A DNA stretch of 64,000 bases from CALMFG01 sp963666035 (GCA_963666035.2 CAXXJI010000019.1:253503-317502); one strand, 5' to 3'; counted from the stretch's first letter, positions 44,713 through 53,966 are shown. The notes: a model not told the origin generated them from the letters alone. Made by a program: numbers and translations.

Positions 44713-45570
44713 TCAGCCTTTCACAGCTCCGGCCGTCATACCCTGGATAATTCTGTTCCGGAAGATTAGATAAATGATGATGACCGGCAGAATGGAAAGC
44801 ACCAGTGCCGCCATCAAGGTTGTGTAGTCTGTGGTGTATTGGCCGTAAAACCCTGTTAAGCCCACCGGCAGTGTGCGTAGCGACTGCTTGGTTGTGAGTA
44901 CCAGCGCAAACGGAAACTCGTTCCATGTGTCAAGAAACGCCAGAATTAAAACCGTTGCTGTTACCGGCATGCACATCGGGAACACAATCTTGAACATGGT
45001 TTTTAGTGGCCCAGCACCGTCGATAAACGCCGCTTCTTCCAATTCGTAGGGTATGGTACGGATAAAACTCTCAAACAGGAAAATCGACAGCGGCATCCTC
45101 AGCGCCACATATGGCAAAATCAATGTGCCGAGTTTATCAGCCATCCCCAGCGTTTTAAACTGGATAAACAGCGGAACAATGAGCGAGTATACCGGAACCA
45201 GCATACCCACAATAAACATCGTATAAATCGCATTTCTGCCTCTAAAGGTATAGCGCGCCAGAACATAGGCAATGCTGAACGAAAAGAAGATAACCAGCAT
45301 CACTGGAATAATCGTGTTAAAAAGGCTGTTTAAAAAATAGGTATACATCTTGCCTTCAATAAACGCCTTCACATAGTTGCCAAACTGCAGGTGTTTGGGC
45401 AGGGCCAAAATATCCAGCATGAATTCTTCATTGGTCTTCAGCGAAGAATACATAATCCAAATGACAGGGAAAATACATGTGATGGAAAAAATCATCATCA
45501 GTGTATTAAACGCCACTTTGCCGCTTATTTTAGAGACCTTTATCATTTTCTGTTTTCTTTTATTTTTCAT
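44713..45570 (-). CDS. Carbohydrate ABC permease, MalG-like
   Basis: Permease of 285 aa with six spans. EAAFIDGAGPLKTMFKIVFPMCMPV contains the EAA loop that touches the ATPase. The start is set at ATG 45570, within the 3' end of the preceding permease gene, 11 bp overlap, because it begins the normal KNKRKQKMIKVSK cytoplasmic tail; an in-frame ATG at 45675 would add a Cys/Trp-rich stretch not seen in the family. It pairs with the MalF-like gene just upstream. No ATPase gene is present here; these importers usually borrow a shared MsmK-type ATPase. Sugar probably an oligosaccharide of mannose. Confidence 0.9.
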   Translation of the reverse strand: MKNKRKQKMIKVSKISGKVAFNTLMMIFSITCIFPVIWIMYSSLKTNEEFMLDILALPKHLQFGNYVKAFIEGKMYTYFLNSLFNTIIPVMLVIFFSFSIAYVLARYTFRGRNAIYTMFIVGMLVPVYSLIVPLFIQFKTLGMADKLGTLILPYVALRMPLSIFLFESFIRTIPYELEEAAFIDGAGPLKTMFKIVFPMCMPVTATVLILAFLDTWNEFPFALVLTTKQSLRTLPVGLTGFYGQYTTDYTTLMAALVLSILPVIIIYLIFRNRIIQGMTAGAVKG

Positions 45571-46459
45571 TTTGTCCTGCCTCCGCCAGTTTCTTAAACA
45601 GCAGCACCATACCGAAGCTGAGAATAAATATACCAATTGAAACTGCACTGCCATAACCCAGCTGCATTTTATCAAAAGAAGTATTATACGCGTAAAGCGC
45701 CAGCACCATCGAACTGGTTCCGGGTCCTCCGCCGGTGAGCACCAGAATATGGCTGAACACCAACATGTTCGCAGAAATACTCAGCATAATCGCTACTTTT
45801 ATCGTGTCATAAATGAGCGGGAATGTGATATAGATTGCTTTTTTAAATCCGGTACATCCATCCAGCTCACAGACCTCATAAATATCCTTGGGGATACCCT
45901 GAACCGCTGCCAAAAATATCATCAGCGGAACACCAAGGTACTGCCAGATCAGCGGCACCATGACCGAAAATATGACCTGTTTCGGATCATCCAGCCACAG
46001 CCGGATCCAGGATTCCAAATGAAGCCCTTTTAAAACACCGTTCAACATGCCAAAGCTGCTTGAATATATCATCTGCCAGATGAAACCCACCACCACTGCG
46101 GAGAGTACCACCGGTAAAAAAATCACCGTTCGATGAAAGCTTTTCAGCTTCATCGCTTTTGAAGTAAACAGCGCGGTTAAAACAAACGCAATCCCCATTT
46201 GAATCACAATATTGCCAAATACGATGATGAGATTATTTAAAAACGATTGCCAAAACACCTTATCGTGAATTAACGTAATATAATTTTGTATTCCAATAAA
46301 ATCCTTATGCGGTCCGCCTCCCCAATTGGTCAGGCTGTACCAAAGTGCTGTAAACAACGGCACAATGATGATAAAGACATAAATCGCTATCCCTGGAACC
46401 AATAGTCCAAGAAGAATTGATTTTCGCGGTTTTAAATCCAGGCTGGTTTTTGCCTTCAC
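45560..46459 (-). CDS. Carbohydrate ABC permease, MalF-like
   Basis: Permease of 299 aa with six spans. The EAA-loop equivalent is IYEVCELDGCTGFKKAIYITFPLIYDTIK (noted by its parts: ELDGCTGFKKAI, FPLI). Typical N-terminus with a basic cytoplasmic stretch, then LLVPGIAIYVFIIIVPLFTALWYSLTNW in the first span region. GTG start at 46459 preceded by GGGGAA. It forms the heterodimer with the MalG-like protein and receives sugar from the binding protein whose gene lies 150 bp upstream. Confidence 0.9.
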   Translation of the reverse strand: MKAKTSLDLKPRKSILLGLLVPGIAIYVFIIIVPLFTALWYSLTNWGGGPHKDFIGIQNYITLIHDKVFWQSFLNNLIIVFGNIVIQMGIAFVLTALFTSKAMKLKSFHRTVIFLPVVLSAVVVGFIWQMIYSSSFGMLNGVLKGLHLESWIRLWLDDPKQVIFSVMVPLIWQYLGVPLMIFLAAVQGIPKDIYEVCELDGCTGFKKAIYITFPLIYDTIKVAIMLSISANMLVFSHILVLTGGGPGTSSMVLALYAYNTSFDKMQLGYGSAVSIGIFILSFGMVLLFKKLAEAGQNEK

Positions 46460-46514
46460 AGTGCTTCCCCTTCCTCATGCCTTTTCTTGTTTTTCTGCCT
46501 TCATTTTTATAAAG

Positions 46515-46563
46515 AAAGCATGTGCCAATCCGGCAGCAAACGCCAACAACTGACACATGCTTT
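46515..46563 (-). other. Intercistronic hairpin after the mannoside-binding protein gene
   Basis: AAAGCATGTG and CACATGCTTT form a perfect 10-bp stem with a 29-base loop that has a smaller internal stem (GGC/GCC). It sits between binding protein and permease genes, like the one at 38152, and has a T-rich but broken tail. Partial terminator or mRNA-stabilising element. Confidence 0.6.
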
Positions 46564-46609
46564 GCATTTTGCGTTTTCATCAAATACCGCTAATGAAAAC
46601 CACCCTCAA

Positions 46610-47968
46610 TTAGTTTTTCTCGTACTCATCCTGAATACGTTGTGCAAGGGTCTCGGGTGTAACGGTGCCAAGCAGCAATTCCTGCAGACCTTCGTTCATC
46701 GTACTGACCACTGCCGGGTTTAAGAATGAATCATAAATAGGAGAGAATTCCAATGTTGCAGCCATGTCCATATATTTTACAGACAACGGCGATACATTGC
46801 TTGTGTCATAATCGCTGACCGGATAAGCCGTCGGTTCACCTTTAGCTGAGATCATTTTCGAATATTCTTCGCCAAGAACAAACTTAAGCAACGCTGCGAT
46901 GGTTTCTTTTTTCTCTTCATAGCCGTTGATGCCGACCGCTAAACCGGAACCAGAGCCACCAGACATCGCTTTCGGATTACCTTTGCCGCCATTCGCAGCC
47001 GGGAAAACCGCAACTTCGGTGACGTCATAAATTTCTTTCGGGCAGTTTTCGGTCATCGCGCCAATTGCCCAGCTGCCGTCGGTAAACATAGCAGCCGTGC
47101 CATTGAAATACAGGGTTTTAGACTGGTCGCCGTTGATGCTGTTCATGTCCGCGTTAAACGCGCCAACCGTACTTAATTCCTGCAGTGCCGCCAAACCGTC
47201 AACAAATTCCTGATCGGTGAAGCTTTCGCCGTCTTTGTTGATTAAGCCGCGGAACCAATCGGATCCGGTGAAACGGTCACCCAAGGTGCTGAGTACACAG
47301 GAGTTGGCAACCCATTGTTCTTTGTTACCCAGCGCAAAAGGTGTAATGCCTTTGGCTTTGAGTTTGCTGATTAAATCCAGAAACTCATCCCATGTTGCGG
47401 GGAAGCTGTCGTATCCGACATCGGCCAAGATCTGAGAATTATAGTAAATAACGTGAGTGCTCAACATGGAATAAGGAACCCCATAGATCATTCCTCCGCT
47501 GCTCAAATCGTTAAACGATGAAGGGATATAACCGTCCCGCCATTCCGGATCAGCATCCAGAATGTCATTCAGAGGTGCCACCACTTCGTTTTGTGCAAAC
47601 ATCGATAGCTCGGAACCTTTGCAGACAAAGACGTCTGGAAGATCGTTGGAAGCCGCCAAAGTTTTCAGCTTGGTGTAGTAGGCTGTCTGATCACCAATCG
47701 CTTCTTCCTGAATGGTGACGTTCGGATATGCTTCCTGGAAAGCCGCCAAACGTGCACGAATCGAAGTTGCGATGTTTTCGGTGTTGTCCTCAGCCCAAAG
47801 TGTCATCACGGTAATGGTGATGGGTTCATCACTCATGGCTGGCACGTCAGCTTCAGGCACAGCTGCCTCTGCCACAGGCGCATCTGTCGTTGCGCCGCAA
47901 GCGGCAAACATCGACATCAGCATCAGCGCCGCCAGGCACACACTGATGAAACGTACAATTTTTTTCAT
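46610..47968 (-). CDS. Carbohydrate ABC substrate-binding lipoprotein, MalE/UgpB type
   Basis: Lipoprotein of 452 aa with signal ending MFAACG. Family 1 solute-binding fold: ITVMTLWAEDNTENI at the start, ALAAFQEAYPNVTIQEE, the hinge segment PDVFVCKGSELSMFAQNEV, GVPYSMLSTHVIYYN and GKGNPKAMSGGSGSGLAVG. The final helix region is KYMDMAATLEFSPIYDSFLNP. It captures the oligosaccharide for the MalF/MalG-like pair. First gene of the mannoside operon, facing away from the two-component genes across 178 bp. Confidence 0.92.
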   Translation of the reverse strand: MKKIVRFISVCLAALMLMSMFAACGATTDAPVAEAAVPEADVPAMSDEPITITVMTLWAEDNTENIATSIRARLAAFQEAYPNVTIQEEAIGDQTAYYTKLKTLAASNDLPDVFVCKGSELSMFAQNEVVAPLNDILDADPEWRDGYIPSSFNDLSSGGMIYGVPYSMLSTHVIYYNSQILADVGYDSFPATWDEFLDLISKLKAKGITPFALGNKEQWVANSCVLSTLGDRFTGSDWFRGLINKDGESFTDQEFVDGLAALQELSTVGAFNADMNSINGDQSKTLYFNGTAAMFTDGSWAIGAMTENCPKEIYDVTEVAVFPAANGGKGNPKAMSGGSGSGLAVGINGYEEKKETIAALLKFVLGEEYSKMISAKGEPTAYPVSDYDTSNVSPLSVKYMDMAATLEFSPIYDSFLNPAVVSTMNEGLQELLLGTVTPETLAQRIQDEYEKN

Positions 47969-48146
47969 TTTCTTCCTCCTTTTGATTGGATGTGCTTTCC
48001 TAAATTCTATCCGTAAACCTCTGACCTAAACAAGGCGGTAAATCTACACTTTTTTCCTCAATCTTATCCACTTTTGCTTAAAGTATACAAAAAAACACGT
48101 TTATCATATAATATTTATAAAAGCATGATTAAACGGCGGTACGCAA

Positions 48147-49895
48147 ATGCGTTTTTCGAAATTCTCCAGCTTACAGAGTAAATTCATCATTATTTCCGTG
48201 ATTAATATCATTATTCCGCTCATTTTGGTGGTCGGTTTATCCTATTCCAAATCAATCAAATTGATTAAAGAACAAATGAGTGTTTCAAACTTAAGAACAG
48301 TGGAGCAAGTGTCAGAAAACATCAGCATGATGTTTCAGGATATGGAGAGTTCATCCGTCTATCTCCTGCAAAATGAAGAGTTTATGGATTATTTGAGACT
48401 ACCGCGCAAAGAAATATACAACAATCCCGGCCATCTCCTTTCCGCCCAAAAATTTATCAATAATTACCTCGCTTTTAATACTAATATTCATTCTATATAT
48501 CTGGAAGGGTTTAATGGTTTAAAATTTGATTCCGAAAGTGCGCAGAACACGATTAGTCCCAAAATACGCCGCCAACTCATCCAGTTGCGTGGTGAAGGGC
48601 TGCTTCTGCCGGACATGATTACCAATTATGACGGCACACAGACCAAAGTGTTTTCATATATTAAGATTATAAAAGACACCGAGGATTTATCGTCCGACTT
48701 AGCCATTCTCAAAATTAATCTGCCCGAATCAGCGATTACGGATATCTTCGTCTCCAACTTGCTTAACGACAACAGCAACTACTTCATTGTGGATGATGAA
48801 AACCAATTGATTTCCTCGATCAATCCTTTACCTGAGAAAAACAATTTTTCTGAAAATTTACTTCGACCTTATACTGCTTTATCCAGCGACTATTATTATC
48901 AGGATATCAACGAACAAGAATACGTCATCACTTATTGTAATCTAAAATATCCTTCCTGGGTATTATATAACCTGATACCTTTGGAGGATTTATCAGCAGA
49001 TATCACTATTATCCGTAATTTTACGCTGCTATCCATCATTTGCAGTCTGCTGATCTGTACATTCATCATCTTTTTCTTTTCCATCAAGGTGTTCAGCCCA
49101 CTAAAAACCTTAAGAAAAGCCATGTTCCAGCTGGAAAACGAAAACTTTGATGTCAATATCGACATCAAGGGCCATGATGAAATTGCCCTGCTCGCCGACA
49201 GCTTCAATAAGATGTCCAGAAAGCTGGATGCGTTGGTCAACGAGGTGCTGGCTGTTCAGATTAAACAAAAAGAAGCAGAACTGAAAGCCCTGCAAATGCA
49301 GATTAATCCGCATTTTCTCTATAATACCTTGGATATGATCTATTGGAAGGCTCGTATGGAAAATGCACCGGACAGCGCATCTTTGGTCAAAACGCTGTCC
49401 GGATTGTTTCGGCTCACACTGACCAGCGGCAATGCGTTTACCAGTCTCGAAAAAGAGGTGCAGCATTTACGACTTTACATCGAAATTCAGGAAAAACGCT
49501 TTGAAGGAAAAGTATCGTTTGTTTTAAATGTTCAAGACGGCTTGGATGATCTAAAGGTCGTAAAACTTACCCTACAGCCTTTGGTCGAAAATGCGATAAA
49601 GCACGGTGTTGAGAAAAACAACGGGGAAGGCATTATCCAAATAGAAATACTAAAAGAAAAAGATTTGCTGCTATACATCATTCAGGACAACGGTGTCGGG
49701 GCGGATGCTGACCAGGTATACAGCTATTTGAATAAAGTGGAGCCGAATAATCAAGGGCTCGCGCTCAATAATGTCCATGCGCGTATTCAAGCGTACTTTG
49801 GAAATGAATATGGTCTTTCTTTTGAAACCGCGCCAGGAAGCGGTATGACGGTACGGGTTTTACAACCTGTCGTCAGATATGAAGAAAAAAGATAG
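48147..49895 (+). CDS. Sensor histidine kinase, YesM type
   Basis: Membrane kinase of 582 aa. Span 1 near residues 12-34, an outer domain of about 250 residues (dCache-like in size), span 2 near 288-312, then HAMP (FSPLKTLRKAMFQLENE), the phosphoacceptor region LQMQINPHFLYNTLDMIYW, TLQPLVENAIKHGVE and QDNGVGADADQV. It likely senses sugar outside and signals to the adjacent response regulator to turn on the divergent mannoside operon. ATG 48147 has a weak ribosome binding site. Confidence 0.92.
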   Translation: MRFSKFSSLQSKFIIISVINIIIPLILVVGLSYSKSIKLIKEQMSVSNLRTVEQVSENISMMFQDMESSSVYLLQNEEFMDYLRLPRKEIYNNPGHLLSAQKFINNYLAFNTNIHSIYLEGFNGLKFDSESAQNTISPKIRRQLIQLRGEGLLLPDMITNYDGTQTKVFSYIKIIKDTEDLSSDLAILKINLPESAITDIFVSNLLNDNSNYFIVDDENQLISSINPLPEKNNFSENLLRPYTALSSDYYYQDINEQEYVITYCNLKYPSWVLYNLIPLEDLSADITIIRNFTLLSIICSLLICTFIIFFFSIKVFSPLKTLRKAMFQLENENFDVNIDIKGHDEIALLADSFNKMSRKLDALVNEVLAVQIKQKEAELKALQMQINPHFLYNTLDMIYWKARMENAPDSASLVKTLSGLFRLTLTSGNAFTSLEKEVQHLRLYIEIQEKRFEGKVSFVLNVQDGLDDLKVVKLTLQPLVENAIKHGVEKNNGEGIIQIEILKEKDLLLYIIQDNGVGADADQVYSYLNKVEPNNQGLALNNVHARIQAYFGNEYGLSFETAPGSGMTVRVLQPVVRYEEKR

Positions 49896-49905
49896 GTGAG
49901 AATTG

Positions 49906-51135
49906 ATGCTGAAAATATTGATCGTTGATGATGAATCCACTGCCAGAAAGGGCATGCGCACCTGCATTGATTGGGAAAAGCATGGCTTTACACTTGTCGG
50001 CGAGGCAGACAACGGCGCCGCCGCTCTGGAAATGGCCGCCAAGTTAAAACCGCATATCATTCTGTCCGACATCTGTATGCCGGTTATGAATGGTATCCAG
50101 TTGGTCGAAAACCTGCGCCAAATTCTACCCGAATGCAGATTAATTATCATGAGCGGATATGATGAATTTTCCTATGCAAAAAGCCTCATGGAATTGCATG
50201 TTGCATACTATCTTCTAAAGCCGGTTGCCGAAGAAGAACTGCTCGAGGTTTTAAATAAACTGTCGGTTGAGATCGCCGAAGAGAATCAACAAAAAGCTGG
50301 TTTAGAAACCTCACAACAGCTGATCCACGAAAGCTTTCCACAGATTAAATCTAAATTTATGAAAAATATCCTGCATGGTTCTTTTAAGAGCCACGCCGAA
50401 AGACAGCAGTGGGCCAACGTGCTCAACCTGAAAATTGATACGAATGAATATCAATTTGCTTCTGTCATCATTACATTTAATCATAATCCTTCAGATTCAG
50501 CCTCACTCAGTATGGAAGAAAAGGAAACAAACAATTCGGAAATCGTCAACAACGCTGAGAGCGTCCTGCATCGTTTTGGCTCGGGAATTCTATGTTACTA
50601 TGGCTTTGATTATTTCACAGGCTTACTCAGCATAAAGCCCGGCGAACCCAATGCAATCGATGTGTTAAAGCGGGAAATAGGGGCGGCACTTAAAAACTCG
50701 CAGGCAAAAAAGCCCGTTGTAGGCATCGGATGCCTTGTCGAAGACCTTTCAGATATCCATCTTTCATATCACCAAGCCATCACACAAGTTAATGAGCAGC
50801 AGCACAAGGGGCGCAGCGCCATTATGCAAATTGCATTAACTTATATAGAAGATCATTTAACTTCCGAAATCAATTTAGCTGCTGTCGCTCGGGAAGCGTA
50901 TGTGACGCCAAATTATTTAAGCCGTATTTTTAAAGAGGAAATGGACACCAACTTTGTGGATTGGCTCAATCATTTACGGATTGAGAAAGCAAAGGAACTA
51001 CTCAAAACAACGAATCTTAAGGCATATGAGGTAGCTGATCAGGTGGGATATAAAAACTACAAATATTTTTCCACTCTATTCAAAAAAGCCACAGGGGTAT
51101 CTCCAAAGAATTATATTTGTTGGAGTATTGAATAG
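49906..51135 (+). CDS. Two-component response regulator, REC-AraC
   Basis: Regulator of 409 aa. Receiver domain with D8/D9, phosphoacceptor D55 (IILSDICMPV) and K105 (YLLKPVAEEE). C-terminal AraC pair: INLAAVAREAYVTPNYLSRIFKEE and LKAYEVADQVGYKNYKYFSTLFKKATG. Partner of the kinase 10 bp upstream. It probably activates the divergent mannoside ABC-phosphorylase operon. ATG 49906 is preferred over the TTG at 49903 by spacing from AGGTGAG. Confidence 0.92.
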   Translation: MLKILIVDDESTARKGMRTCIDWEKHGFTLVGEADNGAAALEMAAKLKPHIILSDICMPVMNGIQLVENLRQILPECRLIIMSGYDEFSYAKSLMELHVAYYLLKPVAEEELLEVLNKLSVEIAEENQQKAGLETSQQLIHESFPQIKSKFMKNILHGSFKSHAERQQWANVLNLKIDTNEYQFASVIITFNHNPSDSASLSMEEKETNNSEIVNNAESVLHRFGSGILCYYGFDYFTGLLSIKPGEPNAIDVLKREIGAALKNSQAKKPVVGIGCLVEDLSDIHLSYHQAITQVNEQQHKGRSAIMQIALTYIEDHLTSEINLAAVAREAYVTPNYLSRIFKEEMDTNFVDWLNHLRIEKAKELLKTTNLKAYEVADQVGYKNYKYFSTLFKKATGVSPKNYICWSIE

Positions 51136-51216
51136 CCGCAAAAACCAGCCTGCCGCAACGATTCACCTGTATTTTCTTTCGGATCATATTCTGATAATCT
51201 AAGTGCGTAAAACAAT

Positions 51217-51240
51217 AGGCACCCCGATGGAGTGCCTTTG
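51217..51240 (+). terminator. Probable terminator after the response regulator
   Basis: AGGCAC and GTGCCT arms with an inner CC/GG pair and one mismatch. The T tail is short, so efficiency is uncertain. Confidence 0.45.
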
Positions 51241-51279
51241 TTAGCCAAAGTGCTTTCAGAACATCTGGTATGCTGACAG

Positions 51280-51660
51280 GTTGAATATAGTTTCTATGAT
51301 GCCAAAAAGTTCAGGAGTTACTAATGCGTGTAGGAGCGCCCCCCTTATATCCTGCCTAAATGCCATTAGGAGAACGGGTTTGTTGAATCGTTTAACGAAA
51401 ACTAAATATAGAAATCTTCAATGATACAAAGAAGCAAAAATCCTAATTGATCCATGACAGAGAAAATTCGACACAGATCACCTCATAGTTCTTTAAACCA
51501 TGAGATTCCCGGACCGCATCCATACCGTTTTAATGAGCATAAACAGATTTCCGCCTTAACTTAAAAACTGCACACTCTATTTATTAAAAGGTCATATCTA
51601 TGTTCTCCTGTATACTTCCTTTCAGTCAGCTGATAAAATAAATTATCGATTTATAAATTT
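51280..51660 (+). pseudogene. Transposase relic and empty gap
   Basis: The 51136-51719 gap holds no intact gene. Within it a plus-strand frame around 51350-51410 reads PPYILPKCH, stop, ENGFVESFNEN, stop. The segment NGFVESFN resembles the end of the integrase core of IS3-like transposases, where the catalytic Glu lies in N-G-F-x-E-S-F. Several stops and short frames show a decayed element, with no terminal repeats seen. The remainder shows nothing. Confidence 0.35.
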
Positions 51661-51665
51661 TTCTC

Positions 51666-51696
51666 TTGCTCATGACGCAGCGTCATTTGATACACT
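51666..51696 (+). promoter_or_regulatory. MerR-type promoter with 19-bp spacer and palindromic operator
   Basis: TTGCTC (51666-51671) and TACACT (51691-51696) are separated by 19 bp, too long for sigma-A alone. The spacer holds ATGACG-CAG-CGTCAT (51672-51686), a palindrome with one central base, which is the classic MerR operator position. An AGGAGGTGA ribosome binding site follows, then the MerR gene. Strong evidence for autoregulation by DNA distortion. Confidence 0.8.
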
Positions 51697-51719
51697 GCCA
51701 AGTATAAGGAGGTGATTTG

Positions 51720-52445
51720 ATGTCACAATTTTCAACCGGAGAACTGGCCCGCCTTTGCGATGTATCCATTCGCACTGTGCAATTCTACGATACCAAAGGT
51801 ATATTATCCCCTTCCGATTTCACCGAAGGCGGAAGACGGCTTTATTCGGAAAACGATCTGAAACAGTTTCGGCTGATATGTATGCTGAAAAGTCTGGGTT
51901 TAAGCCTCAGCGCAATCAAAGGCATTCTGCAAAGTCCTGCGCCCGGTAAAGTACTGCTTTTGCTGTTGGATGAACAGCTGAAGCAGATTGAAGGCGAGAT
52001 TGAGGATAAACAAACCCAAAAACGCGCCATCACCATGATACAGAAAAATATCCAAAGTTCCGAACCGGTTTCAATCAATTCAATACGTGACATTGAACAA
52101 ATGATGAAAAGCAAAAAAAAATTAAGAAAAGTACACGGCATTATGCTCACGATCGGAATTATCATGGATATCATGCAGATGATCGCACTCTTCTACTGGA
52201 TTTTCAAAGGTATCTGGCTGCCTTTCGTGATCTTGATGCCCATCGTGATGCTCATGGGTTGGTTGATGGTTCGATTCTACTATAAACACACTGCTTATAT
52301 CTGCCCTGAGTGCGGTACAACATTTAAACCCGCAAAAAAAGAATTCTTTTTTGCGAAGCACACGCCAAAAACGCGCAAGCTGACCTGTACAAATTGCGGA
52401 CATAACGGTTTCTGCGTCGAAACGGCCAATCCCGACATCAGCTGA
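51720..52445 (+). CDS. MerR-family regulator with membrane spans and C-terminal zinc ribbon
   Basis: Protein of 241 aa. Residues 1-70 form the MerR winged helix (FSTGELARLCDVSIRTVQFYDTKGIL, then GGRRLYSENDLKQFRLI). A coiled-coil helix follows (residues 75-115). Two hydrophobic spans lie near residues 140-160 and 165-185 (GIMLTIGIIMDIMQMIALFYW and LPFVILMPIVMLMGWLMV, seen in parts). The C-terminus has YICPECGTTF and LTCTNCGHNGF, a four-Cys zinc ribbon. A membrane-anchored MerR could sense a membrane or metal signal. It has its own 19-bp-spacer promoter. ATG 51720 follows AGGAGGTGA. Confidence 0.85.
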   Translation: MSQFSTGELARLCDVSIRTVQFYDTKGILSPSDFTEGGRRLYSENDLKQFRLICMLKSLGLSLSAIKGILQSPAPGKVLLLLLDEQLKQIEGEIEDKQTQKRAITMIQKNIQSSEPVSINSIRDIEQMMKSKKKLRKVHGIMLTIGIIMDIMQMIALFYWIFKGIWLPFVILMPIVMLMGWLMVRFYYKHTAYICPECGTTFKPAKKEFFFAKHTPKTRKLTCTNCGHNGFCVETANPDIS

Positions 52446-52459
52446 AAATGAAAAGAACA

Positions 52460-52485
52460 ATGCCCGGAAAATTTTTTCCGGGCAT
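52460..52485. terminator. Hairpin between merR-like gene and amtB
   Basis: ATGCCCGGAAAA and TTTTCCGGGCAT make a 12-bp perfect stem with a 2-base spacing. It lies between convergent genes; the T tail is poor on both sides, but stem strength suggests a terminator. Confidence 0.6.
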
Positions 52486-52542
52486 CATCCCTTTAGGTAT
52501 TTAGATTATTTTAGGAACCGCAATTTAATATGAAGCGTCCAA

Positions 52543-53766
52543 TTACATCTTGATAACGAAGTCAGCATAAGCTTCAGAAGCATGTTCTCCGATATCCAGA
52601 CCCTTGATTTCTTCTTCTTCGGTAACACGAAGGCCAATGGTCTTTTTAAGTAGTGTAAACAGGATAAACGCTGTGCCCATGGTCCAAGCCATAACTGCGA
52701 CAACACCCAGCGCCTGAACACCTAATTGATGGAAACTTCCGCTTTCAATCAAGCCGGTTAAGCCAGCGGGCGCACCGGAAACAGCGAAGATACCAACACA
52801 CAAAGTGCCAACCGCACCGGACAAGCCGTGAACCGCAATCGCGCCAACCGGGTCGTCAATCTTCAGTACTTTTTCAATAAACTCGACACCGAACAGTACG
52901 GTGAAGCCGGCGATGAAACCGATGGCGATAGCGCCCCACAGGGAGACCGCTGCACAACCCGCCGTGATAGCAACCAAGCCGGCAAGTGCACCATTCAAGG
53001 TCATCGAAACATCCGGTTTACCATAACGCATCCAGGACAGGAACATCACGGTCACAGCCGCCGCTGCTGCTGCCAGGTTTGTTGTCATAGCAATGTGTCC
53101 AATATCGGTGGTCAGAGCCAATGTAGAACCAGGATTAAATCCGAACCATCCAAACCACAGGATGAATACACCAAGTGCACCTAACGTGATATTGTGGCCC
53201 GGGATAGCAACCGGTTTTCCGTCTTCGGTGAATTTGCCGATTCTGGGTCCAAGGATCGCTGCGCCCATCAGAGCTGCCCAGCCACCAACCGAGTGAACCA
53301 ATGTGGAACCTGCAAAGTCATGGAATCCAAGCTGTGCCAACCAACCGCCGCCGTTCCAAATCCAGGAACCCGCGATGGGGTAGATCAACAGGCTGATAAT
53401 TGCTGAGTAAACCAAGTATGATGCAAATTTGGTTCTTTCAGCCATAGCGCCCGAAACGATGGTTGCGGCCGTTGCACAGAACACGGTCTGGAAGATGACT
53501 TCAACCGGTTCCGCGATGCCTTTGGCAACAGGATCGATGAAACCAGTGGTTCCAATAAAGCCTGTAATATTATCCCCATACATCAGCGCGTATCCTGCCA
53601 TATAGAACAGGAGCGAACCAACCGCAAAGTCCATCAGGTTTTTCATAATAATGTTGTTTGCATTTTTTGCTCTGGTGAAACCCGCTTCAACCATTGCAAA
53701 GCCTGCCTGCATAAAGAACACCAGTACAGCTGCAACAAGCATCCATAAAGTATCTAAATCACTCAT
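52543..53766 (-). CDS. amtB: Ammonium transporter AmtB
   Basis: Channel protein of 407 aa with 11 spans, facilitating ammonia uptake. Visible: FFMQAGFAMVEAGFTRAKN at the start, GAMAERTKFASYLVYSAI, DFAGSTLVHSVGGWAALMGA with the first pore His, and DPVGAIAVHGLSGAVGTLCVG with the second His. FLSWMRYGKPDVSMTLNGALAG is the mid-region. It is downstream of glnK, whose product blocks it when nitrogen is plentiful. A 260-bp leader with a promoter and a hairpin lies between the two. ATG 53766 follows AGGAGGAAG. Confidence 0.95.
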   Translation of the reverse strand: MSDLDTLWMLVAAVLVFFMQAGFAMVEAGFTRAKNANNIIMKNLMDFAVGSLLFYMAGYALMYGDNITGFIGTTGFIDPVAKGIAEPVEVIFQTVFCATAATIVSGAMAERTKFASYLVYSAIISLLIYPIAGSWIWNGGGWLAQLGFHDFAGSTLVHSVGGWAALMGAAILGPRIGKFTEDGKPVAIPGHNITLGALGVFILWFGWFGFNPGSTLALTTDIGHIAMTTNLAAAAAAVTVMFLSWMRYGKPDVSMTLNGALAGLVAITAGCAAVSLWGAIAIGFIAGFTVLFGVEFIEKVLKIDDPVGAIAVHGLSGAVGTLCVGIFAVSGAPAGLTGLIESGSFHQLGVQALGVVAVMAWTMGTAFILFTLLKKTIGLRVTEEEEIKGLDIGEHASEAYADFVIKM

Positions 53767-53858
53767 TTTACTTCCTCCTAATAAATATTAAAAACTTTTT
53801 CTAAAGGTGCGTTTGTTTTGCACCAATAAACTAAAAAAACGACTTCCAACAGATTTCC

Positions 53859-53966
53859 GAAAAAGCATATTGCCTTTTTTTAGCAAAGCTTTTTTCTTTC
53901 GGTCCTCATTGAGCCGTGATTTTCTTTAGTTTATTCGATTCTCGCCATACCTAAAGTTTGTGTCAA
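53859..53966 (-). promoter_or_regulatory. amtB promoter and leader hairpin
   Basis: TTGACA at 53961-53966 and GAGAAT at 53938-53943 with a 17-bp spacer make a sigma-A promoter for amtB. Downstream, GAAAAAAGC and GCTTTTTC (53888-53896 and 53859-53866) form a hairpin with a short T run, a possible attenuator. A second stem (GGTGC/GCACC, 53806-53824) follows closer to the start. Confidence 0.5.
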
